Positions 1-4,852 of a DNA stretch of 5,003 nucleotides are shown here, one piece after another. Made by a program: the position numbers and the translations under genes. The DNA comes from Clostridia bacterium (lineage in GTDB: Bacteria > Bacillota > Clostridia > Christensenellales > CAG-1252), in assembly GCA_009928745.1 (NCBI GenBank), contig SACC01000131.1, forward strand, positions 1-5,003. Direction: 5' to 3'. A model generated the notes under the pieces. That model had not been told where the DNA came from and did no database searches. It worked only from the letters and a program-made list of their open reading frames with translations. The number at the start of each line of letters is the position of its first letter. The first letter of the stretch is position 1.

Positions 1-208
1 AGTTCAAAAATTGCCCGACAAGTTCAGCATTAACATCGGCAACATGTAAAGCGGCAGGCATACGATCAAGGCGATTAGAGACAAATTTTAGCAGTAGTCG
101 AAAAGTATCGCGATAGCTTGCTATCGTATGAGGACTTGCATGAATTTGAGAAACGAGACGTTCGGAGAAAAAACGTTGTACATATATGGGAAGTGGATAT
201 GTCTTCAT
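1..208 (-). CDS. Tyrosine recombinase/integrase, N-terminal part (runs off the window)
   Basis: The 69 codons present read into a family-typical N-terminus: MKTYPLPIYVQRFF near the start, then SPHTIASYRDTFRLLLKF (residues 25-42), then a stretch with LVGQFL at the window edge. The SPHTxxxYRxxxRxxLxF pattern is the SAM-like, DNA-arm-binding domain of XerC/D-like tyrosine recombinases and matches integrases carried by insertion sequences and other mobile elements. The catalytic domain (Arg...His-x-x-Arg...Tyr) would lie beyond the window, so activity cannot be judged. The ATG at 206-208 is preceded by AAAGGAA (216-222), seven bases upstream, a plausible ribosome binding site. The gene runs in the same direction as ppdK, in another frame, and overlaps the 3' tail of the truncated ppdK frame. 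It probably belongs to a mobile element inserted in ppdK and could be transcribed from the ppdK promoter. Family assignment is fairly sure; the type of element is not known. Confidence 0.8.
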   Translation of the reverse strand, partial: MKTYPLPIYVQRFFSERLVSQIHASPHTIASYRDTFRLLLKFVSNRLDRMPAALHVADVNAELVGQFLN

Positions 209-1100
209 CAGTATTTTCCTTTCTCAGCTGGTCAATTGTCTGAGGAGTACGGACACCGGCTACTACGTCTTCACCCTGCGCGTTCATAAGATATTCGCCG
301 TAAAGACCTTTATCACCGGTTGAAGGATTTCTGGAGAATGCAACGCCGGTACCTGAAGTATTACCCATATTGCCGAATACCATCATCTGCACATTAACAG
401 CTGTACCCCAGTCACCGGGTATATCATTCATTCTTCTATAGTATATAGCGCGTGGGTTGTCCCAGCTACGGAATACCGCTCTGATTGCGCCCATAAGCTG
501 ATCTTTGGGATCTGAGGGGAAATCGCTGCCGATTTTTGCCTTGTAAGCTGCCTTGAATTGACCCGCAAGCTCTGCAAGATTGTCAGCGGTAAGGTCTGTA
601 TCAAGTTTGATACCGTTCTTCTTTTTCATATGGTCTATTAACTCTTCAAAGTACTTCTTGCCAACTTCCATAACTACATCCGAATACATCTGTATAAAAC
701 GGCGATAGGAATCGTAAGCAAAGCGGCGATTGCCAGTCTTTGCAGCGAATTTTTCCACGACTTCGTCATTCATGCCGAGATTAAGTATAGTGTCCATCAT
801 GCCTGGCATTGAAGCTCTTGAGCCTGAACGCACAGAAACTAAAAGAGGGTTTTCCAAATCACCGAATTTTTTACCGGTAATACCCTCCAATTTAGTAATA
901 TATTCCATTATTTGAGCTTGAATATCCTCATTGATGACCTCGCCGTCCTTGTAATACTGTGTACAAGCTTCAGTTGTAATTATGAATCCCTGTGGAACAG
1001 GCATTCCCAGATTAGTCATTTCCGCGAGATTGGCACCTTTACCGCCAAGCAATTCGCGCATTTTTCCGTTACCTTCATTAAAAAGATAAACAAATTTCAT
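75..1100 (-). CDS. ppdK: Pyruvate, phosphate dikinase, N-terminal fragment (interrupted gene)
   Basis: PPDK is a cytosolic enzyme that interconverts pyruvate + ATP + Pi and phosphoenolpyruvate + AMP + PPi; in anaerobic Clostridia it often serves PPi-linked glycolysis or PEP formation. Residues 1 to about 293 match the ATP-grasp nucleotide-binding half closely: GGKGANLAEM (19-28), LVSVRSGSRASMPGMMDT (87-104), FAYDSYRRFIQMYSDVVMEV (127-146), RSWDNPRAIYYRRMNDIPGD (211-230), NAQGEDVVAG (273-282) and RTPQTIDQL (284-292). Lys21 and Arg91 correspond to the ATP-contacting Lys22 and Arg92 of the Clostridium symbiosum enzyme. The full family length is about 875 residues. Here the later ATP residues, the swivelling phosphohistidine domain and the C-terminal PEP/pyruvate barrel are all absent. 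The last 40 or so codons (to the stop at 75-77) are out-of-frame reading of the recombinase gene. As it stands the product should be inactive; the rest of ppdK may lie beyond an inserted element. The ATG start is backed by AGGAGG at 1111-1116. Confidence 0.93.
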   Translation of the reverse strand: MKFVYLFNEGNGKMRELLGGKGANLAEMTNLGMPVPQGFIITTEACTQYYKDGEVINEDIQAQIMEYITKLEGITGKKFGDLENPLLVSVRSGSRASMPGMMDTILNLGMNDEVVEKFAAKTGNRRFAYDSYRRFIQMYSDVVMEVGKKYFEELIDHMKKKNGIKLDTDLTADNLAELAGQFKAAYKAKIGSDFPSDPKDQLMGAIRAVFRSWDNPRAIYYRRMNDIPGDWGTAVNVQMMVFGNMGNTSGTGVAFSRNPSTGDKGLYGEYLMNAQGEDVVAGVRTPQTIDQLRKENTDEDISTSHICTTFFLRTSRFSNSCKSSYDSKLSRYFSTTAKICL

Positions 1101-1110
1101 CCTTAAATAT

Positions 1111-1116
1111 CCTCCT
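1111..1116 (-). promoter_or_regulatory. Ribosome binding site of ppdK
   Basis: A perfect AGGAGG on the minus strand lies 10 nt upstream of the ATG at 1098-1100. It fixes the start chosen for ppdK and suggests strong translation, as expected for an abundant central-metabolism enzyme. Confidence 0.8.
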
Positions 1117-1126
1117 AAATTAATGT

Positions 1127-1141
1127 TATAGTTAAACTATA
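1127..1141. repeat. 15-bp perfect palindrome in the ppdK leader (possible operator)
   Basis: TATAGTTAAACTATA has two 7-bp arms around a single central A. It starts about 16 bp downstream of the ppdK -10 box and so sits just past the expected transcription start, where a repressor could block the polymerase. The symmetry is seen directly; an operator role is inference, and short palindromes arise readily in AT-rich DNA. Confidence 0.35.
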
Positions 1142-1156
1142 TGATTATTAATATAT

Positions 1157-1185
1157 ATAATAATATAAGTAATACATTTTGACAA
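1157..1185 (-). promoter_or_regulatory. Sigma-A-type promoter of ppdK
   Basis: On the minus strand the -35 box is TTGTCA (1180-1185), the spacer is 17 bp, and the -10 box is TATTAT (1157-1162). Each box is one base from consensus. Transcription would start near 1150, giving a leader of about 50 nt before the ppdK ATG. The promoter lies downstream of the recO stop, so ppdK can be expressed separately from yqzL-recO. Confidence 0.7.
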
Positions 1186-1200
1186 GTTATAATAAGCATA

Positions 1201-1227
1201 TTTACAAAATATTTACATATTTTTACA
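1201..1227 (-). repeat. Three phased TGTAAA repeats upstream of the ppdK promoter
   Basis: TGTAAA (minus strand) occurs at 1222-1227, 1212-1217 and 1201-1206, with start-to-start spacings of 10 and 11 bp, about one helical turn. They lie 15-42 bp upstream of the -35 box, where an activator or an UP-element-like contact would act. The stretch also forms an AT-only inverted repeat (AAAATAT-TTAC-ATATTTT, 1206-1223) inside ATGCTT/AAGCAT arms (1228-1233 and 1194-1199). There is no clear T-tract, so it is a poor terminator for recO. A regulatory role is inference. Confidence 0.4.
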
Positions 1228-1250
1228 ATGCTTGATACTTTTCTACCGCT

Positions 1251-1964
1251 TTACAAAAGAATATTGATATATTCGTTTATCGTGTTGATTTTTTTATTGG
1301 TTGTATAATAAATATATTTTGCCAATACTCGGTAAATATTTTTTATTTCTGCCAAATTATAAGCTTCAGATTTTCCACTAACTATTAAATCGCGCAATAA
1401 TTTTGCCTCGTTGAAAGATATATATTCAAAATATTTGCTGCATTTTGCGTATAAGCATAGTTTGCCGTTTTCGTAGTCAAAGCAGATATTATCAGCTTTA
1501 TCCGCTGATATGTCAATATTGATTGCGTAACCTGCCTTTCTTAGCATATTTAATAAAAAAATTATTCCGGACTCCATAGGAGTATTATCGCCGTAACACA
1601 AATTTTTAAGCGAATTAATAATTAAAAAAAACAATTCTCCATCGGCTGAGTCCTCCGGAGAAAATTTATCCGCCGCTTCGAGAATAATTGAAGCAACATA
1701 GTACTTGTCGAGATTTTCGGACACACAATTAAAAGTTTCGATTGCGTCGCAGGAGACAAGAGTACCCTTGTCGCCTTTATCGGCAATTATGTAAATTCCA
1801 AAACAAAGAGGAGAGACGGCATATCGCAATTTAGCTTTGGCGGTTCTACAACCGCGCGCTCTTACTGCGAATTTGCCTCTCTCCAATGTTAATAGGGTAA
1901 CAATTTTGTCGCTTTCACCATAATCAACACTTCTTAGCGACAGAGCATTATATTTGTTCTCCAT
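1251..1964 (-). CDS. recO: DNA repair protein RecO
   Basis: RecO is a recombination mediator of the RecFOR pathway. With RecR it displaces SSB and loads RecA on single-stranded gaps, and it anneals SSB-coated strands. The 237-residue length is normal. The N-terminal OB-fold is clear: ALSLRSVDYGESDKIVTLLT (7-26), RGKFAVRARGCR (29-40), then SPLCFGIYII (51-60). The helical C-terminal domain follows, with FLLNMLRKAGYAINID (136-151). The zinc site common in the family is degenerate: the usual first CxxC after the GY motif is missing, leaving scattered Cys161, Cys170 and Cys175. The ATG at 1964 overlaps the end of yqzL by 17 nt and has AAGGAA (1975-1980) upstream, so translation is probably coupled to yqzL. 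The usual Bacillota neighbours era and glyS are not beside it here. Confidence 0.93.
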   Translation of the reverse strand: MENKYNALSLRSVDYGESDKIVTLLTLERGKFAVRARGCRTAKAKLRYAVSPLCFGIYIIADKGDKGTLVSCDAIETFNCVSENLDKYYVASIILEAADKFSPEDSADGELFFLIINSLKNLCYGDNTPMESGIIFLLNMLRKAGYAINIDISADKADNICFDYENGKLCLYAKCSKYFEYISFNEAKLLRDLIVSGKSEAYNLAEIKNIYRVLAKYIYYTTNKKINTINEYINILL

Positions 1965-2073
1965 TCTGCTTTGTTTCCTTCTGTACTAAAGCCGCTTCCT
2001 CGCGATACACCAGATATGCTTCAGGCAAGCCAGTCTTTTTAAACAATTCCCAGAGTCCATTATTTGTGCCCAT
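1948..2073 (-). CDS. yqzL: YqzL-family small protein
   Basis: This 41-codon gene encodes a protein with the core NGLWELFKKTGLPEAYLVYR (residues 5-24), followed by a charged tail. The pattern W-x-L-F-x-x-T-G-x-x-E-A-Y-L-x-Y is that of the YqzL-like family, whose genes lie directly upstream of recO in many Bacillota. No biochemical function is established for the family. The ATG at 2071-2073 is preceded by GAGGTGA (2079-2085), five bases away; an in-frame GTG inside that site is less likely to be the start. Its stop lies 17 nt inside recO in another frame, so the two genes are probably translationally coupled. Assignment rests on motif plus position, which agree well. Confidence 0.85.
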   Translation of the reverse strand: MGTNNGLWELFKKTGLPEAYLVYREEAALVQKETKQNGEQI

Positions 2074-2092
2074 ATTGTTCACCTCGATACTT

Positions 2093-2122
2093 AGCATAAA
2101 CAATACTCCGTTCATTATTCAA
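2093..2122 (-). promoter_or_regulatory. Weak candidate promoter of yqzL-recO
   Basis: On the minus strand TTGAAT (2117-2122), an 18-bp spacer and TATGCT (2093-2098) could serve as -35 and -10 boxes. Each matches consensus at four of six positions, and the leader would be very short. The region is extremely AT-rich, so chance matches are common. Confidence 0.25.
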
Positions 2123-2177
2123 AAATTTTTATATTTTTTTATTCAATGTTTTTTATGTTGAGAGTTTCCTCAAAAGA

Positions 2178-3263
2178 TTACAATTCGAGCTTATTAGAAG
2201 AGTCATTAGCTATTATTGAAGTAATATTATCAGAAGGTTGATTTCCTTTATTTTGCTCTGAATCATTGTTATTGACATCGGTTATCACAATATCCGTATC
2301 CGCAACGCATTCTAATTCCACTTCAATAGGCTTAGCGTTATTCTTAATATGATTACGCTTTTTGCCTCTAATTGACATTTTTTCAATCAGTTTCATCATG
2401 AATGTTTCTATCTGAGCGCTGTACTTTATTGTCAGCACAAAAAGCGCGAAGACAACCAATATCAAAGCAATCCATATTGGAATACCCCAGCCCACTAGAG
2501 GTATACTGAAGATGCCTTTAGCCATTACAATAGTACCTGCGGTGCCAATAGAACGGGTTACTATCATCATAATAAAAAACCCAAAGTAGCTCATGTTGGT
2601 AAGTCCGGCTAGCAGGCACAAAAAATCATCGGGGAAGAACGGGAATATAAACATATAAAACAATATGATTTTATCTTTGCCTTTCATGAATTTTTGATAT
2701 TTTTGCATGGCTTCTTCTCCGACAAGCCAATTAGCAAGCCTTACGCCGAATACTCTGCCAAGGAAAAATGCGAGCATAGAGCCTATAACAAGCCCTGACG
2801 TTGAGAGAATAAAAGCTTTCCAAAACTGAGGGAACAACAATGTTGCGCCGACAGTTGTTATTGTAGAGGGTATCGGAATTAAAGTAACTTGCAAAAATTG
2901 TATCAGCAGGAATAAGAGTTCTGCTACGCCTCCCGAATTATTTATGTAAGCTACAAAAGCCTCGGTGCTGTCAAACTGATGTATGAAGCCTGTCCAGTCA
3001 AGTATTATAACAACGATAACGCATATCAGTCCGACATATATCATAGTAGTTAGGATTTTGAACACAGATTCGGTGCGAATCATGAATAAAGTCAGGGTAA
3101 CTGTTGCGACTGCAACGGATATTATACCAATGGTCAAAGCATAATTTAACAAATTATATAATAAAACACACGCGGCTAGTAACAAGACACCAAGCACAAG
3201 CGTGAGCACTACCCTTTTTTTCTGCTTTTGATTCAGTTTTTGCTTTTTAATAAACTTCTCCAT
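2178..3263 (-). CDS. VTT/DedA-like (TVP38/TMEM64 family) membrane protein
   Basis: This 361-residue integral membrane protein has a Lys/Gln-rich cytoplasmic N-terminus (KKQKLNQKQKKR), then hydrophobic segments near residues 17-39, 43-62 and 67-89. The VTT core spans about residues 110-255, and a last membrane helix lies near 256-280. Family features are PIPSTITTVGATLLFP (130-145), a Gly-rich helix ending GSMLAFFLGRVFG (161-173) and FPFFPDDFLCLLAGL (207-221), the re-entrant-loop type motif of DedA/VTT proteins. Relatives are linked to lipid scrambling or membrane homeostasis; the substrate here is unknown. A hydrophilic Asn/Asp/Ser-rich tail of about 65 residues follows the last helix. The ATG at 3261-3263 lies one base after the rnhA stop, with no clear Shine-Dalgarno site, suggesting reinitiation after rnhA; an in-frame TTG four codons earlier (3273-3275) is an alternative start. 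Confidence 0.8.
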   Translation of the reverse strand: MEKFIKKQKLNQKQKKRVVLTLVLGVLLLAACVLLYNLLNYALTIGIISVAVATVTLTLFMIRTESVFKILTTMIYVGLICVIVVIILDWTGFIHQFDSTEAFVAYINNSGGVAELLFLLIQFLQVTLIPIPSTITTVGATLLFPQFWKAFILSTSGLVIGSMLAFFLGRVFGVRLANWLVGEEAMQKYQKFMKGKDKIILFYMFIFPFFPDDFLCLLAGLTNMSYFGFFIMMIVTRSIGTAGTIVMAKGIFSIPLVGWGIPIWIALILVVFALFVLTIKYSAQIETFMMKLIEKMSIRGKKRNHIKNNAKPIEVELECVADTDIVITDVNNNDSEQNKGNQPSDNITSIIANDSSNKLEL

Positions 3264-3264
3264 A

Positions 3265-3705
3265 TTAATTACCAAGCGCGATTATCTCGCCGCGAGCCAA
3301 AGCGTCACAACGGTTATTATACTCGTTATCCGAATGACCTTTCACTTTTATAAATTTCACCTTGTGCATATTGAGCAATTTTGTTAATTCCTTCCACAAA
3401 TCAATATTCTTTACTTCCTCGTTACCGAGAGTGCGCCAACCCCTTTTTTCCCATTCGTTAAGCCAACTGTTGTTGACTGCATTGACAACATATGCCGAAT
3501 CGCTATATATCTTAACCTCGCACTTCTCTTTGAGAGCGGCTAACCCGTTTATTACTGCCGCAAGCTCCATACGATTATTGGTAGTCAGCAATTCGCCCCC
3601 GCTTACTATCTTTTCGTTACCTTTATAAATAAGTATCGCCGCATAGCCACCCTTGCCCGGATTAACGCTGCATGCGCCGTCTGTATATATAACAACTTCT
3701 TTCAC
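3265..3705 (-). CDS. rnhA: Ribonuclease HI
   Basis: RNase HI cleaves the RNA strand of RNA:DNA hybrids in the cytosol, removing R-loops and helping remove Okazaki primers. The 146-residue protein is the standard single-domain form. All catalytic residues are visible: Asp9 in IYTDGACSVNPG, Glu47 in TTNNRMELAAVI, Asp69 in IYSDSAYVVNAV, His124 in KVKGHSDNEYNN and Asp134 in NRCDALA. The tryptophan-rich basic handle (WLNEWEKRGWRT, 81-92) is present, as in the E. coli-type enzyme. There is no N-terminal hybrid-binding domain. The start is GTG (3703-3705), overlapping the proC TGA by four bases (GTGA), a classic coupling arrangement. GGAGGA lies at 3718-3723, rather far (12 nt) upstream. The VTT gene follows after one base. 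Confidence 0.96.
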   Translation of the reverse strand: MKEVVIYTDGACSVNPGKGGYAAILIYKGNEKIVSGGELLTTNNRMELAAVINGLAALKEKCEVKIYSDSAYVVNAVNNSWLNEWEKRGWRTLGNEEVKNIDLWKELTKLLNMHKVKFIKVKGHSDNEYNNRCDALARGEIIALGN

Positions 3706-4499
3706 AGTTTTGATAATTCCTCCGACCTTTTACGGCACGCCTCTATACCTTCACCGATTAATTCAACAAGTTCTTTCTGCCTATATATATTCACCGCTTC
3801 AATAGTTGTGCCGCCCTTGCTGCATACCGCCTGCACTAGCTCGTCAAGCGGAGTTTCTTTTTGCCTTACCATCTCCGCCGCGCCCTGCATTGTGGCAACC
3901 GCCAGCTTTTTTGATTCTTCATATGTAAGACCGCCGCGGATACCGCCTTTAATCATACCGTCAAGGAACATATAAATGTATGCTGGACCGCTACCGCTAA
4001 CGGATGTTACCGCGTCGAACTTAGCTTCGGGTATCTCGATGACTTCTCCTATACTTCTGAATAGTTGTAATATGTATTCCTGTTCACTCTTACCAACATC
4101 GCAAAAGCTCACCGCGGATACGCCTTTTTTAACCATACACGGCGTGTTGGGCATAATTCTTGCAATCTTCGCGCTACCGGTAAGCGATTTTATTTTTGCG
4201 CTATTGATACCCGCCATAATACTTATCAATACCGAATCACCTGTTTTTCCGCAAAGCGCATTTGCAACTTCGGAAAATATCTGCGGTTTTACAGCAAAGA
4301 TTATGTACTTCGCCAAAAGTATATCTTTATTGTCGCGAGTTACCGACAAGCCTCTGTCTGATGCGTATTGCAGTTTTACCTCATCGGTATCGCTAACGAT
4401 AATATCAGAACCTTTTGCAAGTCCCGCATCAAGTATTCCCTGCCATATTGCTACGCTCATATTGCCGCAGCCTATTATTCCTATTTCGAATTTTCTCAT
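3702..4499 (-). CDS. proC: Pyrroline-5-carboxylate reductase
   Basis: ProC catalyses the last step of proline synthesis, the NAD(P)H-dependent reduction of 1-pyrroline-5-carboxylate to L-proline, in the cytosol. At 265 residues it has normal length. The Rossmann nucleotide-binding motif is IGIIGCGNMSVAI (6-18). FAVKPQ (68-73) and MPNTP (116-120) are typical of the NADP-binding domain. The C-terminal dimerisation/catalytic domain has SVSGSGPAYIYMFLDGM (166-182) and the signature region CSKGGTTIEAV (226-236). The ATG at 4497-4499 is supported by the family N-terminus; only a short AGG (4507-4509) serves as a Shine-Dalgarno site. It leads a probable operon with rnhA and the VTT gene. The tRNA-Trp gene is divergent, 60 bp away. 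proA and proB are not in the window. Confidence 0.96.
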   Translation of the reverse strand: MRKFEIGIIGCGNMSVAIWQGILDAGLAKGSDIIVSDTDEVKLQYASDRGLSVTRDNKDILLAKYIIFAVKPQIFSEVANALCGKTGDSVLISIMAGINSAKIKSLTGSAKIARIMPNTPCMVKKGVSAVSFCDVGKSEQEYILQLFRSIGEVIEIPEAKFDAVTSVSGSGPAYIYMFLDGMIKGGIRGGLTYEESKKLAVATMQGAAEMVRQKETPLDELVQAVCSKGGTTIEAVNIYRQKELVELIGEGIEACRKRSEELSKL

Positions 4500-4520
4500 A
4501 ATATTACCTGCATCTTTTTA

Positions 4521-4549
4521 TTGACTTAGCTTTTTTTATGCTATATAAT
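4521..4549 (+). promoter_or_regulatory. Promoter of tRNA-Trp
   Basis: TTGACT (4521-4526), a 17-bp spacer and a perfect TATAAT (4544-4549) make a near-consensus sigma-A promoter. The start would fall near 4556, only a few bases before the mature tRNA 5' end at 4560, so very little 5' leader needs removal by RNase P. Confidence 0.85.
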
Positions 4550-4559
4550 GTTTGCACAT

Positions 4560-4634
4560 AGGGGAGTGGCTCAATGGTAGAGCAGCGGTCTCCAAAACCG
4601 CCGGCTGCGTGTTCGAATCGCGTCTCCCCTGCCA
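4560..4634 (+). tRNA. tRNA-Trp (anticodon CCA)
   Basis: A complete cloverleaf can be folded. The 7-bp acceptor is AGGGGAG (4560-4566) with CTCCCCT (4624-4630). The D arm is GCTC/GAGC (4569-4572 and 4580-4583) with loop AATGGTA. The anticodon arm is GCGGT/ACCGC (4585-4589 and 4597-4601) with loop CTCCAAA, giving anticodon CCA at 4592-4594. The variable loop has 5 nt. The T arm (4607-4623) has loop TTCGAAT and includes G-U pairs. The discriminator base is G4631, the usual bacterial Trp identity base, and CCA is encoded (4632-4634). It reads UGG codons as tryptophan. It is transcribed alone, with its own promoter and terminator, divergently from proC. Confidence 0.97.
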
Positions 4635-4635
4635 C

Positions 4636-4666
4636 AAAGGTTAACAGCAATGTTGACCTTTTTTTT
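4636..4666 (+). terminator. Intrinsic terminator of tRNA-Trp
   Basis: A 10-bp stem AAGGTTAACA / TGTTGACCTT (4637-4646 and 4651-4660, one T-G wobble) closes on a GCAA tetraloop and is followed by a run of eight T (4659-4666). It begins two bases after the tRNA CCA, so the primary transcript is essentially tRNA plus hairpin. Confidence 0.9.
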
Positions 4667-4696
4667 AGCGATATATATTCTTTCCGAACAGCAGCA

Positions 4697-4742
4697 GCTG
4701 ACAAACAACTTTCTTATTACTTGTACTTTCATTTTTGTCAGC
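4697..4742. repeat. 9-bp inverted repeat between the two terminators
   Basis: GCTGACAAA (4697-4705) and TTTGTCAGC (4734-4742) are perfect inverted arms around a 28-nt AT-rich loop. The arms are perfect but the function is unknown. Just after it, GCCCTGTTA (4741-4749) and GCCCTGTCA (4760-4768) form a short imperfect direct repeat. Confidence 0.4.
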
Positions 4743-4767
4743 CCTGTTATATTGATATCGCCCTGTC

Positions 4768-4795
4768 AAAGGTTAATAGCAATGTTGACCTTTTT
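4768..4795 (+). terminator. Second copy of the terminator hairpin
   Basis: AAGGTTAATA (4769-4778) pairs with TGTTGACCTT (4783-4792) through two T-G wobbles around the same GCAA loop, followed by five T (4791-4795), an A, then TTT. It should still work as an intrinsic terminator, perhaps as a backup for read-through from the tRNA-Trp unit, since no other gene lies between. Confidence 0.7.
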
Positions 4796-4834
4796 ATTTA
4801 TAAACAAATATTCCATACGCTTACAACAATTATA

Positions 4835-4852
4835 ACATTATTTTTATAATGT
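4835..4852. repeat. Small AT-rich hairpin
   Basis: ACATTAT and ATAATGT form perfect 7-bp arms around TTTT. It has no T-tract after it on the plus strand and may be chance in AT-rich DNA. Confidence 0.3.

Larger units (their letters stand above)
4627..4800 (+). repeat. Direct repeat pair: tRNA-Trp 3' end plus terminator
   Basis: About 40 bp covering the last bases of the tRNA (CCCTGCCA) and its terminator (4627-4667) recur at 4761-4800, where the tRNA end reads CCCTGTCA. By eye the copies differ by a 2-nt gap and about three substitutions. The C-to-T change in the stem keeps a T-G pair. The 93 bp between them folds into no tRNA I can find. Possible origins are a decayed second tRNA gene, an attachment-site scar, or local duplication. 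Confidence 0.8.

Noticed and set aside
730..1106. Plus-strand short frames opposite ppdK
   Set aside because: They are antisense to strongly conserved PPDK sequence.
2158..2173. Hairpin after the VTT gene as a terminator
   Set aside because: The stem is only 5 bp (TTGAG/CTCAA) and no T-tract follows on the minus strand.
3976..4524. Long plus-strand open frame opposite proC
   Set aside because: The opposite strand encodes full-length ProC with every family motif; the plus-strand product resembles nothing and lacks a ribosome binding site.
4504..4704. Minus-strand open frame across the tRNA
   Set aside because: It is the reverse complement of the tRNA and its terminator and has no family-like sequence.
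4635..4800. CRISPR-like repeats
   Set aside because: There are only two copies, each a terminator hairpin with T-tract, and one is attached to a tRNA; there is no regular repeat-spacer pattern.
4574..4849. Plus-strand open frame starting inside tRNA-Trp
   Set aside because: It begins within the tRNA and runs through two terminator hairpins and AT-rich repeats, so it is a chance frame.
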